Source: Bimastos eiseni
Lineage: Eukaryota; Annelida; Clitellata; Crassiclitellata; Lumbricidae
DNA length: 64,000 bases
Assembly: GCA_959347315.1 (NCBI GenBank)
Contig: OY365811.1
Location: forward strand, 43,707,072-43,771,071
Direction: 5' to 3'
Shown piece after piece: positions 43,455 to 54,869 of the stretch (position 1 is its first letter; every line of letters starts with the position of its first letter). The notes under the pieces are model-generated. The model made no database searches, was not told where the DNA came from, and saw nothing but the letters and a program-made list of their open reading frames with translations. The translations under genes were made by a program, and so were the position numbers.

Positions 43455-44125
43455 ATCGCATCCGATCATAAGATTGATGCTCGCAGATAAGAAGCCAAAA
43501 ACATCATCAGCATCATCGTACGTGTATGCTGCTGCTGCTGTTGCTGCTGCTGCGATTGTTTGCAGAGGAGAGATTGGTTAAAGATGTCGAATTGCCTGCG
43601 GCGTATCGTCCGTCGGCTCCGAGTGATTTGTGGCCCAAAAGAAGGTGTAACTGGGAGCTAAGTGAGATCTATGAATAGATATGACACGTGATGTCATCCC
43701 TACTTACTTACCAACTCACAGCGGGATCTCCACTGGTGCCAAGCAGCAGCAGAAGATGTCCAGACGGACACTGCTTATCAACACCAATTGGCGACGAACA
43801 GAGGGAAGAAGGCTGGCAGAGTTGGGCCAGAAGGGATCCTTCTTTCACTCATAGCAATAGAGATTTTCGTTTATTGCCACACTTAACTGAATTATAAATA
43901 GGATGATCCCCTTTGGTGCAGAAGAAGAAGATATGAGGAGACGATTAAATCTGACCTTTTTAAGGTGATTAACTTTCCTTCTTCATTGCATGAATTTCAG
44001 GTGGAATGATATCTCACAGGAATCTGTCGGCGCCATGAGGAGATACACAAACGGCGCTATATAAATGAAGTACTGTAATCAAGTAGACGCGGTCGAAGAG
44101 ACATAACTCAGATCTATAGACTCAG
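43455..44125. other. unique sequence with a possible terminal exon
   Basis: (GCT)n at 43528-43552. At 43715-43729 the plus strand has a pyrimidine-rich acceptor (ACTTACCAACTCACAG). After it a frame reads GSPLVPSSSRRCPDGHCLST, EEGWQSWARRD and ends LLPHLTEL-TAA near 43891. On the minus strand the same segment has a good donor (TTG|GTAAGT) and is also open. I cannot decide between them and no family is recognised. Confidence 0.25.
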
Positions 44126-44127
44126 CT

Positions 44128-44800
44128 GCCATCTCTCCCCCATCAATTCTCTCCATATCCCAGCCATCTCTCCATCTCTACCCGATCCATCTTCCACCTC
44201 CCCAGCCTTCTCCCCATCTCTCCATCTCTCCCCATTCATCTCCCCATCTCTCCATCTCTCCCCATCCGTATTCCCATCTCTCCATCTCTCCCCATCCATC
44301 TTCCCACCTCTCCATCTCTCCCCATCCATCTTCCCACCTCTGCATGTCTCCACATTCATCTCCCCATCTCTCCACATCTATCTCCCATCTCTTCATCTCT
44401 CCCCATCAATTCTCTCCATATCCCAGCCATCTCTCCATCTCTACCCGATCCATCTTCCACCTCCCCAGCCTTCTTCCCACCTCTCCATCTCTCCCCATCC
44501 ATCTTCCCACCTCTGCATGTCTCCACATTCATCTCCCCATCTCTCCACATCTATCTCCCATCTCTTCATCTCTCCCCATCCATCTGCCCATCTCTCTATG
44601 TCTCCATCTCCCATCCATCTCTCCATCTCTCCCGATCCATCTTCCCATCTCTCTATGTCTCCATCTCCCATCCATCTCCCCATCTCTCCAGATCCATCTT
44701 CCCATCTCGCCCAATCCATCTCCCCATCTATCTCTCCATCTCTCCATGCCTTCATCTCCCATCCATCTATCCCCATCCATTCTCTCCATCATTCCATGTC
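44128..44800. repeat. CCATCTCTCCATCTCTCCC minisatellite with nested duplication
   Basis: Units of 17-36 bp built on CCATCTCTCC, CATCTTCCCA and CCATCTCCC. A larger block (CAATTCTCTCCATATCCCAG to CTCCCCAGCCTTCT) occurs at 44141-44210 and again at 44406-44472, and CTCTGCATGTCTCCACATTC recurs at 44338 and 44511. There is therefore a higher-order duplication. Opposite-strand frames rich in W, R, D, G and E are repeat translation. Confidence 0.9.
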
Positions 44801-45470
44801 TCTTTACTTTTCATCGTTCTTTTGATCGTGTAAACGAAATTAAGAAGTTGAGACGAGACGAGATACCAGCGTCATCAACGGCGTCTGACTTCTGCAATGC
44901 GAAGAGGAACAAAAGATGCTGAGGAGAAGTTAAAAGGAAAATCTCAAATCTAAACGAGCAGCAAGCAAAAGGAGTTGCTGTCCATTCAAACGACCCCCCC
45001 CCGTTGCTACTCCAAGCTAGACAATCATCGATTCACTAGGATGAGACGAGAGAAACATAAACTCCTTCGCAAGACAACTAACGAGAAACCGACGAAAGAT
45101 TTTAGCTTTTAAATGATCTCATATCGTTCGGAGTTGAATGTATACACCCAACGGAATTCCATCTTTCGCCAAAAGTCTTTAATTATGATATCAGTCAACA
45201 AACTTAGTTTTTTTAAGGAACAGTTTTGTATCTAGCAGAATCATATAATAGAATTCATCTGCTACAAACCTTACATTTTATCGCCAACGCTTTGTAGTCT
45301 ATGCGATCATACCTACTTACTAAGGTTGTGCGTTGAATATTTCAATTCTTCATTTAAATACATACATTGACACATTGCGATGTTAGACAGAGTGGCACAT
45401 TCGTGTGACATCATACAATCGCTCTATCTTATTTATGTCTGGTGAAAATGAAAACTATACCATAGTAATA
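44801..45470. other. unrecognised AT-rich stretch
   Basis: No gene or element recognised before the LINE beginning near 45475. Confidence 0.3.
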
Positions 45471-45474
45471 CAGG

Positions 45475-48400
45475 CCTAAATGGGATTGAGCGAGACGAGA
45501 TGGAAAGGACAAGGACACTTCAACTGGAATGGATACAGGATAATAATGTCAGGTCAAAGGGAGAGAGGAAAAAATGGAGCGGCAATCATGTGTGACAAGA
45601 CGAGTGCAAATGCGATAATAAGATATGACATGGTGAGTGACAGAATGCTGAGCGTAAGGTCAACACAACGATTGTATATGCATCAATAACGACAGCGTCG
45701 GAGGAGGAACATGAAAGATTCTACACTGTCAGAACCATAAAGGGGGATGTACTAATGGTCATTGGAGATTTTAAGTGAGACAAGGAGACACGTTGAGCAG
45801 ACATGGACTGGGTGAGCAAAACGAGGCAGGAGAGACTGATAGAGTTCTGTGATAATAACAGCATGGGAGTCATGAACACACGGTTGGAACAGCCTAAAAG
45901 AATATTGCACATATGGACGTCACTAGATGGAAAATGTATAGGAATCAGATCGACTATAATATACTGATAAACAAAAGATGGAAAAGCACAATAAGAGACG
46001 TAAGAACGAAACCAGAAGCGGATTGCGGAACTGATCACGAACTACCTGTAGCAACATTGCAAATGAAACTGAAGAAACTGAAAAAAGGAGAAAGATTGTC
46101 TACATACGAGTGCAAAGGCATCACACAGGAATACAGGGTAGGCCTATATGGAAGTAAAGAATAGGTTCTAAATACTGGAGAGGCTGGAGAGGGATGAAAT
46201 GGAGGCAGAGGAGGACAACCTGTGAAAGAAAATGAAAAGCACGATATTAGAAACTGAAGAGAAACACATTCCGAAGAAGAAGAAACTCATAACAACCCCA
46301 TGGCTATCAAGAGAAGCTATCCGTATAGCAGTAGAAAGAAAGGCTGCAAAATGGTAAGAGACAAAGATAAGGTAAAAAGAAAAAAGAAAGCACGGAAAGA
46401 TAAAGAAAAATATCTAAATGAAATGTGCAGAGAAATGGAGGAAGATGGAAGAAGAGGGAGAACTAAAGAAATGTTCTCAAAAGTGAAGGCAGTAACGAGA
46501 AAATTTTCACCTAGAATGGAATCATTGAAGTCAGGAGACAGAAAAGTAATTGGGAATGAAGAGAAAATGAAAAACAGATGAAAGGAATGTACGGAGGAGT
46601 TGTACAGCGAAGACAAGAGAGTAAGGAAATAGCAAAACGACATAACAGAACACGAAAAGGAACCTGAGGTTATGGAAGCTGAGGTGGAATGGGCAATCAA
46701 ACAACTGAAGGACAACAAAGCGCCAGGATAGGATGGAATACCCATAGAACTGATAAAAGCGGGGAATGACGCAATGATAAAGACAATAACAAAAATATGC
46801 AATAACATTTGTACAACCGGAAAATGGCCAGAGGACTGAAAGAGATCAATATTTATCCCTACACTTAAGAACAGAGATGCAAGGGATGTGAGAACTATAG
46901 AACAACAGCGATGATATCGCACACAAGTAAAATACAACTCAATATAATTCACACAAAACGAATGGAGAGCACAATTGAGAGAGCTTCCGGACAACCAGGC
47001 AGGATTTAGGAAATCCCGAGGAACTCCAGACCATATTACCAACATAAGGATGATGACGGAGAGACAAAGGAAGTATGGACAAGAAGTACACATTTGTTTC
47101 ATTGATTACAGCAAGGCATTCGACTGATCAACTACGAAATGATGTTGAACACTGTAATACAGATGAGAATGCCGAAACACTTGATACAGCTATTAAAGGG
47201 ACTGTACGAAGACAGGTGGCGGTGATAAGAACAGAATTTAGAGATAAAGATAAACTTACAATTAACCTTAATCCGAACAAGTGGGGGTCTGGCCAAACCC
47301 TTCTGCAGATATTTGTTGAACAACTGTTTTAAATATTACATTTTCTCAAATCGCTTTTATGACTTTGTTGCTAAGTCTTTGAGCAACAATTAGCAGATCT
47401 GAATGGCCAAACAAATTTATTGTCCAAGAGGTACTGACTATGATACTGTCCGAGACAGTTCAGACATTGACAGCGATTACAATGATTGTGAATGTGATGA
47501 GATGCCAACGTCTCTTGAGATCAACTTTCAGATGTTTCTGATGATGATTACGACGCTGAAATTGACGATGATGATGAACACGATGATGAAACTAGTCTTG
47601 CTAGTGATGAAAGTGCTGATAACGATGAAGCCGATAGACATGAATACAAGTCAAGATCCGGCTATGTCTGGCAGTCTAAGCCACTTCCAAGAGACTTAGA
47701 CTATTCGGTTGCATAATGTAGTGAAAGGAAATTGTTGGAATAAGACTAAATGGACGAATAGACAATAGTCAATGTAGTTATGATATTTTTCTACGCTTGG
47801 TTGATAATACTCGAGTACAGTGGAACAAAAGGTCAAAAGGTCAGATGATTCTCACATACTTTGTCAAGCGTAAGACAAACAGATGACCAGTCTTCTGCTT
47901 CTTCAATGTCATTGACATTTTGGCACTCAATGCAATGATCATCTGTACCATGAACAACTCAGAGTGGGAGATGAAGCAGCATTTCAAATGGTGCTTGTTC
48001 TTGAAGCAATTTTCGATATCTATCGTAACACCGCAGATTACTGACAGAACAATCATTCCACAGTCAGGAGCAGTAGGCATTTGGCCTGCAATCTTGACTG
48101 CCGGATTTTAGATTGTCCGACAGCATCAGGAGAAGGATGGTACAAAATGTCCATGGCAAGTATACCTGTGTGGCAAGAAGAGGGACAGAAAAACACAGCC
48201 CACAGATGCTGCAAGTGTCTTCTGTAGCACAGTACACATTTGATCAATGTAAGCAAGAACGAGACTAGCTGACTGAACTCCATGCTTACAAATAATGGTG
48301 TATTTAACTATTTTGTGAGAAATATTTACTAGAAAGTTGTTAGTAGTATCTGAACATAACAGTGATCATAACTGAGTTTACGCTACTGAAATTTTTTTAA

Positions 48401-49580
48401 TATTTTGTGCATAGATTATCACTGATTTGATCAAACAATTTTATGACAGTCTGTCATAAAATAATATATCTGAAGATTTAATTTCAAACTGATCATAGAA
48501 ATGATACATATATTCCACAGAGACACTGGCACATTGTTATTTTATGTTATTCTAATGACACCTGTAAAAATGTACACATAATAGACACTACTTCCTTTGA
48601 AGAACCCATGCCAAATAGGGGGTCTGGCGGAAATGGAAAAGGCGACTGAGGGCGTAAAAATACAGGAAAAACGCTGAAAATCTAAGATACGCGGATGACA
48701 CAACACTACTAGCAGGGAAGAAAGCAGATCTGTTAAACCTGATTAGAAGGTTGAAGAAAGAAAGTGAGAAGGCAGCTTTACATGCACACTTCAACATAGT
48801 GAAGACAAAGATAATGACAACAGCCGATTGGGATAGTTTTGAGATAGACGGAGAAGTAACAGAGGTGGCAACATGCTTCACGTTCCTGAGAGCGTTAATA
48901 GAAAGTGGCAATAGTGAAGCTGCTTTGAACGGACTGGAAAAGATATGGAAGGACACACACGTGAGAATAGACACAAAAAGGGTTAGTGAGGCAATGATCT
49001 TCCTTACAGTACTATAAGGCTGCGAGACGTGGACAATGACAAAGAACATGGAGAAGAAAATCAACGCATGCAAAATGTGGATATGGAGGAAGATGCAGAG
49101 AATATCATGGACGGAGAAAAAGTCAGATGAAAGGGTGCGCACGGGTGATTGGAGTTGAGAATGATGAGTCATTACAACAAACAGCGAGGAGAAGGAAGCT
49201 GGGGTTCTTTGGACATGTTATGCGATCAGATGGATTAGAAAAGGAAATGAGAAAACGGGGACGACCAAGGAGAAAGTGGATGGACGAGATACACGAAAGA
49301 ACCGGACTGAACCTAGAGGAATTAAGAGATGCGACTTCAAAAAGAAAGCAATGGTGAAGTTTTGTCGATAGCTAGAGTTCCAAGAACTGGCAGCACAAGG
49401 TGACAAGATGAAAATGATTAGATCAAAAACATCCTTCAATTGGTGACAACTACACAATGCTTCCATGAGTGTTCGTATATGAAGAAGAAGAGCAAGAAGC
49501 AGAAGAAGAAGGTGATGATGAAGAAGAATAAAAGAAGAACAAGAATAAGAAGAACAAGAACATGGAGAAGAAGAAGAAAT
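45475..49580 (+). pseudogene. RTE/CFDP2-like LINE, endonuclease to C-terminus, interrupted
   Basis: The endonuclease region starts with GLSETRWKGQGHFNWNGY (45483-45540) and continues with VIGDFK (45760) and DYNILINKRWKSTIRDVR to DHELPVAT (46040). RT follows: AEVEWAIKQLKDNKAPG (46680), GIPIELIKAGNDAMIKTI, AGFRKSRGTPDHITNIRMMT and CFIDYSKAFD (47098-47126). It breaks off near 47260, is interrupted by a 1.3-kb insertion, and resumes with NLRYADDTTLLAG (YADD at 48688-48699), GCETWTMTKNMEKKINACKM and KLGFFGHVMRSDGLEKEMRK to about 49360. A GAA-rich tail ends it. Numerous stops and shifts make it inactive. It resembles LINEs often annotated as craniofacial development protein 2-like. Confidence 0.88.
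47283..48628 (+). mobile_element. piggyBac-like insertion inside the LINE
   Basis: An acidic piggyBac-type N-terminal segment (about 47403-47690: SDIDSDYNDCECDEMPTSLE, then a D-rich run, YVWQSKPLPRD) is followed by the C-terminal DDE segment at 47860-48110: KRKTNR, PVFCFFNVIDILALNAMIIC, WEMKQHFKWCLFLKQFSISI and VTPQITDR. A cysteine-ribbon remnant lies near 48170 (LCGKKRDRKT). The central catalytic part is missing. An 11-bp direct repeat GGGGGTCTGGC flanks the segment (47283-47293 and 48618-48628). That is not the TTAA duplication expected of piggyBac, so the borders remain uncertain. Confidence 0.75.
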
Positions 49581-50030
49581 GACAATTGTCTTGAGCTCTC
49601 TGAAATAATTAACTGCGGAAACTAATTCACATTTTATTCTCCTTTGGAAATCAGATGTAGACGGCCTGCTTTTGATTCGCGAAAGAGAATCAAATGAGAA
49701 TTATTATTCGCAGAGAATTAATTGGAATGCAACGAAGAATTATTTAATCAAGACTCTTGAGCAAAAGGTCATCTGTGTAGGGGCCTCAGTTGGGCGAAAG
49801 GTCGAATCTTGCGAGAGATGATTTAAGACAAGACTTGACCGGACATATAAACAACTTCAATGAGTTCGTCAACCTCATCTTCAACTCCACCACGGCCAAC
49901 AGATACGATACTCTCTTCATCGGAATAAGATGGAGAGACATCTTTATTATTTTTACATTTCATATCGCACAGCCATCATTTCGGTTGGAAGTAAATAAGA
50001 AATGAACGCGAAAAAGAATTTGAAGAAGAA
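49581..50030. other. unrecognised stretch
   Basis: No gene or element recognised. Confidence 0.3.
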
Positions 50031-50034
50031 GAAG

Positions 50035-50035
50035 T

Positions 50036-50082
<47 letters not shown>

Positions 50083-50525
50083 TGGATGGTGATAAGGAAT
50101 AAAGGAGAATGAAAAGAAGAAAGAAAGAGAGGAGGAGGAAGAAGAGAAAGACAGGAGGAGGAAGAGGAGAAAGAAAGAGAGGAGGAGGAAGAGGAGAAAG
50201 AAAGAGAGGAGGAGGAAGAGGAGAAAGAAAGAGAGGAGGAGGAAGAGGAGAAAGAAAGAGAGGAGGAGGAGGAAGTAAAAAAAGAAGAAGATGATCATGA
50301 TCATGCTGTCGATGGTGATGAGGAATAAGAGGAGGAGAAAGAAGAACGAGATGAAGGAGGAAGAAAGAGAGGAGGAGGAGAAGGAAGAAGAGGATGATGA
50401 CGAAGAATGTGAATAAGACGATGGATGGATGATAAAAGCGTGAAGAGGAAGACTGCGAAGAAGAAGAATATGAAGAAGAAGAGAAGGAAGAAGAAGAAGA
50501 AAGAATATGAAGAATAAATTAATCA
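50035..50525. repeat. (ATG)n and GGAGGAGGAAGAGGAGAAAGAAAGA minisatellite
   Basis: (GAT)n at 50035-50081, then about five near-identical 30-bp purine units at 50140-50275, then GAAGAAGAA to 50510. Confidence 0.93.
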
Positions 50526-50624
50526 AACAATTGAAAAGATGATCTTTAGCCTAATTACTACTACGCTTGCCCTATCTTCCTCTTCTCTTACTCCCTGTTT
50601 CTGGTACGGGAAAACTATTTCATC

Positions 50625-50770
50625 CATTTGTCTCTTTCCGTCTGTCTGTCTGTGTTTCTATCTACTTGTCTGTCTGTGTATTTATCTCTGTCAGCCTCTG
50701 TCTCTCTGTATCTAAGTCTCTCTGTCTCTCTGTATCTAAGTCTGTCTGTCTCTCTCTGTCTCTCTCTCCA
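50625..50770. repeat. TCTGTCTCTCTGTATCTAAG microsatellite
   Basis: Irregular TCTG/TCTC with two copies of TCTGTATCTAAGTCT. Confidence 0.93.
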
Positions 50771-51119
50771 ACTGGAAGCGTGCCTTCTGCTTGACTCTTC
50801 CTCTGTCGAGTGGTTGATTGCTCAATCCATTCACTCATCGTCTTCTGACCTTCGACCCGTCGCTTTCCTCTAAGTTCTCAGTCCTCCCTCCATCTCCCTT
50901 CATTCCCCCTCTCTCATTCCGTCTCCTTTCCTTTCCAGCTTATTCCGCTGGAGCATCTACCTTGGCTCCATCCGTCTTGCCCTCCAATCGACCTGAATAC
51001 GTAATGTTATTAGACAGATTGGATGGACATCTAGCGACTGAACAGGAAACAATCATCGCCCTCAGCCACATCCTCCATCACCCTCCCCTCCTCCGATGCC
51101 TCTGACCCCAATCAGGGCA
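50771..51119. other. unique sequence, possibly LINE 5' region
   Basis: An acceptor-like CTTTCCTTTCCAG at 50925-50938 precedes a frame reading SAGASTLAPSVLPSNRPEYV and ending RCL-TGA near 51105. No domain recognised. It adjoins a LINE fragment and may be part of it. Confidence 0.3.
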
Positions 51120-51368
51120 TAAATTCATCTTAGCTGATTCTGATGCGGATTTACTTCAGAACAGCATTGCTTGACGTCTCTCATTCAAAACTCAGCTGAT
51201 CTGACTTGGTCCTCGTCAGCTCAAACTCTTTCGACGTTGACCTGCATGTATCTACTCTCAGAAATTTCAATTGCTTGTCTTTTCGACTATTGTGTTCGTG
51301 AGTTGGGTGAACCCTTGACAGCACTGTAACTGGCCACTCATTGATTGACCACCTTCCTTGTTACCAAA

Positions 51369-51507
51369 GGCGGCGATCCCGGGGGAGCCGAGGGGGACAA
51401 TTAACCCCACCTTCTACAGAGAGGTGACACGTTATACGTTTATCCCCACATTTCTAACCCCTCTCATTTGGTGTCCCACCCCCCACCTCTCAACAGAGAT
51501 CGCCGCC
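51369..51507. mobile_element. small fold-back/MITE, 10-bp perfect TIR
   Basis: GGCGGCGATC (51369-51378) and GATCGCCGCC (51498-51507) bound a 139-bp GC-richer insert within the LINE remnant. No target duplication is obvious and there is no coding capacity. Confidence 0.55.
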
Positions 51508-51762
51508 TCTGCTCGATACTCATATGTTTGCATGACGGAACACATACGCCGGCTTCCACCCTTAGCTCGACATCAGTTTAAAGTTCTTTTCCTTACTTCC
51601 AGAGCGTTATTGGCCTTCAGGCTCCACGCTATCTCTGTGACCTGATCCGACGTCCTCTTCCTTCTTTGAACAAGCATGACCTCTGCGTACCTCGCACTTG
51701 GACAGCGTCTGCTCAATACGGAGCTTTTGCATCTGTTGTCCTTTGCTTTGGAATGATATTCT

Positions 51763-51819
51763 GTCTCTGTCTCTGTCTCTGTCTCTGTCTCTGTCTCTGT
51801 CTCTGTCTCTGTCTCTGTC

Positions 51820-51892
<73 letters not shown>
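51763..51892. repeat. (TGTCTC)n, (TCTG)n and (TC)n microsatellite
   Basis: About 11 hexamers, then 8 tetramers, then about 15 dinucleotides, pure within each block. Confidence 0.98.
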
Positions 51893-51893
<1 letters not shown>

Positions 51894-52148
51894 AAGTTAC
51901 AATCCTTTGATTTTAACTGAAGATGCCTCTGTTCCTGCCTGCATTCTGAAGACTTTCTTTTCGCACTGGGAGCACCTCTGATTATTATAGGTTGTGCCAT
52001 GAGAGGGTCATAGAAATCTGTAAAAACAATATAATACAGTACGATATTATACAATACAATGCAATACAATTATAGTGCGGTCGAACGAAACTGTTGATCA
52101 CCTTAATCCGCATCTGAAAAACATTTGCCCATATTACTTGCAACTAAA

Positions 52149-52450
52149 GCTGTCAACGGGGTACTCGGGTACTCGACCGAAGCTGAATACCCTGGTAATG
52201 AAATCGGTTTTAGGGTACCAGAAATTCCGTAAAAATGTGTGACTTTACCCGAACATATGCCAGAAATATTGCTTTGGTCATATTAGCTGACTGCCCAAGC
52301 ATTGAAATCGATTCTCCGGTGCCCGACATTCCGCAAAAATGCGCAAATTTCTACATTTCCTAACAAACTATCCGCACGTTCGAGTACCTGGGTACCCGAC
52401 CGCGCGGGTCGACGGGTACACGGGTCGTCATTTCAACATTTTTTGACAGC
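52149..52450. mobile_element. hAT-like MITE with GGGTAC repeats
   Basis: Termini GCTGTCAA and TTGACAGC (302 bp) enclose GGGTACTCGGGTACTCGACC on the left and CGAGTACCTGGGTACCCGACC plus GTCGACGGGTACACGGGTCG on the right, an internal inverted arrangement. Flanks TTACTTGCAACTA and TTACTCGCAACCA look like a diverged target duplication. It has no transposase. Confidence 0.6.
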
Positions 52451-52504
52451 CTTACTCGCAACCATCTTCACAAAGACACTTGCGCCCTTTGTAACAACTA
52501 CTCC

Positions 52505-53635
52505 CATGCCAAATATATATGTTAACTTTTGGGATAAGAGACCCTCCACTTATCTGGATCAAGTCTTATCTCTCCGAGCGTTCTACATCTGTTGTCTTTC
52601 ACTCATCTCGTTCGCCTTGGCGCCCTGCCCCCTTTGGTGTCCCCCAGGGATCGGTCCTTGGACCTCTTCTCTGCATTCTTTTCACTGCAGATATCGAGTC
52701 TCTACTCACATCTTGTTCTCTTGCGAGCCATTCTTACGCAGATGATGTTCAATCGTATGTGCATTGCTCATCATCCCAGGTTTCTTGTACAGTCCGAAGA
52801 ATGTCTCAAGCTACAGATACCCTAACTGCCTGGATGTCATCAAATCGAATGCGGAAAACTCAATATATTTGGCTTGGTACCCGCCAGCAGCTGAACAAGC
52901 TCGACTTGGGCTCTCTGTCTTCTGACTTCCTTAACTTTGTATTCTCCACCTGTGTCAGGGATCTGGGGGTAGTTTTGGATCAAGAACTGTCTTTTGTGAA
53001 GCACATTTCTGCATTGACTCGTTCCTGCTATTATTACTTGCGCCAGTTGAGGGTTGTTTCCCGCTCTTTCTCCTCATCTTCTGCTGCCACTTTGGTTCAT
53101 GCCTTTATCGTTGATCGATTAGATCACTGTTCCTCTCTCTTCTGTGGGCTCCCTCAGGTCCGATTGCAACCCTTGGAGGGGGTTTCAAAGGGCTGCAGCT
53201 CGTTTGATTGGTTGTGTTCCTAAATTTGGCCACATCTCTACGTACATGCGGGACGTCCTTCACTGACTTCCGGTTAGGCAGCGCATTCAATATAGGATCT
53301 CTTCTATTGTCTAGCACTGTGTTGTGGGCAATGCGCCTGTCTATCTTAGGGATCTGTCCACCTTAACTTCGGCTTCTTCTGGTCGCCGATCTCTTCGCTC
53401 GGCCTCTAGAGGCGACTTTGTTGTTCTACATGCTCATACCGCAACCAGCAAAATAGAGCTTTTGCAATTGTGGGTCCTCGTGTGTGGAATAACCTCCCAT
53501 CTGACCTGCGCTCTCTCCCGCGCGACCTGTCTGGCTCTTTTTATAAACTTATCAAGACTTTCCTTTTTGACCGGGCCTGGGTCGGAAGCGCCTCTGATTA
53601 CTTATCTTGAAGAGGGCGCTATATAAATACATATA
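52505..53635 (+). pseudogene. LINE (CR1-like) RT with 3' end
   Basis: A largely open frame at 52519-53220 encodes the RT palm: WIKSYLSERSTSVVFHSS, FGVPQGSVLGPLLCILFTAD, SYADDVQSYVHC (YADD at 52735-52746), LTAWMSSNRMRKTQYIWLGT, CVRDLGVVLDQELSF and LVHAFIVDRLDHCSSLFCGL. The C-terminus continues in other frames as PKFGHISTYMRDVLH, APVYLRDLSTLT and a final LFDRAWVGSAS-like piece, ending at GGCGCTATATAAATAC (53615-53630). Frameshifts after 53170 inactivate it. The RT core is the best preserved of the copies here. Confidence 0.92.
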
Positions 53636-53800
53636 TACACATACGTATTACGTTGAGTTAATCAATTAGAAGAACTGTAGGGCGAGATTAGTCGACGGGT
53701 GACTGGGGTGATGAGTTGGGCAGGGGAGGGGTTTGGTGTCGTCTGGTGAAAAAGGATTAAAAGGGGTTATTCGCCTGAAGCGTCTCATTATGACTCATCT
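53552..53800 (+). repeat. 249-bp segment duplicated at 60446-60696, ends at the gap
   Basis: Covers the last about 75 bp of the LINE and about 170 bp of downstream flank (CACATACGTATTACGTTGAG to TTATGACTCATCT). It is nearly identical to 60446-60696 and stops exactly at the first N. Flank differences are mostly one- or two-base indels, several in G or A runs. Confidence 0.92.
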
Positions 53801-54000
53801 NNNNNNNNNNNNNNNNNNNNNNNNNNNNNNNNNNNNNNNNNNNNNNNNNNNNNNNNNNNNNNNNNNNNNNNNNNNNNNNNNNNNNNNNNNNNNNNNNNNN
53901 NNNNNNNNNNNNNNNNNNNNNNNNNNNNNNNNNNNNNNNNNNNNNNNNNNNNNNNNNNNNNNNNNNNNNNNNNNNNNNNNNNNNNNNNNNNNNNNNNNNN
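53801..54000. other. assembly gap, 200 N
   Basis: Exactly 200 N, a typical fixed-length scaffolding placeholder, so the true distance between flanks is unknown. Open frames spanning it have no meaning. Confidence 0.99.
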
Positions 54001-54034
54001 ATGGAAGGACTAAACAAAGCTCCATTTATTTACT

Positions 54035-54420
54035 GATTTAAATAGCTATTAAAAATGTAGTAAGAAATGGATTGTCTAAAATCTCCTTCAATATGAACGG
54101 TAGAAGATTGTCCAGTTTGTCTGACTTAGATAATGAGGCGCCCAGTTCGAGCAGTCGAATTGAGTCCGAATGAAGATGAGTGAGTGACGAGATACATGTA
54201 GAGATGAGCCGCTGAGATGGTGTTGACCGAAGCAGGAGGAGCATTGGCCGTGCCAGGTGAGTAGCGTCAATCTTGGCTTGGACGTCGTTCAGGTAGTCAT
54301 CAGCGGTGAAAGTAGACTGCGCCGAAGCGAGGGGAACCGTAGACCGACCGAGGACGTCCAAGAGAGAGACGACGGAGTTTCTCCGCTTCATCTCGATCAA
54401 CGCTCCCCCCCCCCGCCACC
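54035..54420 (-). pseudogene. probable LINE linker fragment (pre-RT), minus strand
   Basis: The 120-codon minus frame carries FTADDYLNDVQAKIDATHLA and a later KSDKLDNLLPFILKEILDN. That is like the region before the RT in CR1-type elements, where a short D-Y-F-x-x-K-I segment is followed by a P-T-W-L-L-K-E motif. The rest shows no RT. The frame could also be a fortuitous unique ORF. Confidence 0.4.
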
Positions 54421-54860
54421 ATAAGCTGTCTCTTTGGCCTTTTATTCACCCTGTGTGTCACAAAGGCTACTAATGCATTTGATCCGATTGGTCTACTGCA
54501 TTCGCCCCTGATATACCATGCGTGTTATTATCCAATGCATGGTGTACGATGCATCTCTTAGTCCTTCTGCACAGTTCAGAGGATGTCACTGGAGGCGGCG
54601 CAACAGAAGCTGTGAGATGAGATTAAATTAATCGAGGAAATTGTCTTCGGTCGATAAGGAATCAAAGAAATGCAGATCGTATACGAAACGGAAACGGATG
54701 AGTGAGTTTAGCAATGCATCACTGACCGACCGACCGACCGAACGAGCGAAGGTATTCGATTGGGTGGACTTACTGCCTTCTGCTTAAACTGCGAGACCAA
54801 TCAATAATCGATTGAATGACTTTGATCTCAATCTGCTCAAAAATCATCTATCAAACACTA
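54421..54860. other. unrecognised stretch
   Basis: No gene recognised. (ACCG)n lies at 54723-54740. Confidence 0.35.
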
Positions 54861-54869
54861 ATGCAACTA

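Larger units (their letters stand above)
51120..52070 (+). pseudogene. LINE RT C-terminal remnant with internal insertions
   Basis: After a decayed segment (51120-51360), frames give RRLPPLARHQFKVLFLTSRA (51553-51610), HDLCVPRTWTASAQYGAFAS (51672-51735) and CILKTFLFALGAPL (51940-51985), matching the family at 38230-39330. A 139-bp fold-back element and a TGTCTC microsatellite lie within it. An AATACAAT-type tail near 52035-52070 marks the 3' end. Confidence 0.75.

Noticed and set aside
44114..44922. W/R/D/G/E-rich periodic protein on the minus strand
   Set aside because: The periodicity follows the CCATCTCTCC minisatellite, and all registers are open.
53733..54041. Frames spanning the N run
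   Set aside because: Unknown bases; not real coding sequence.
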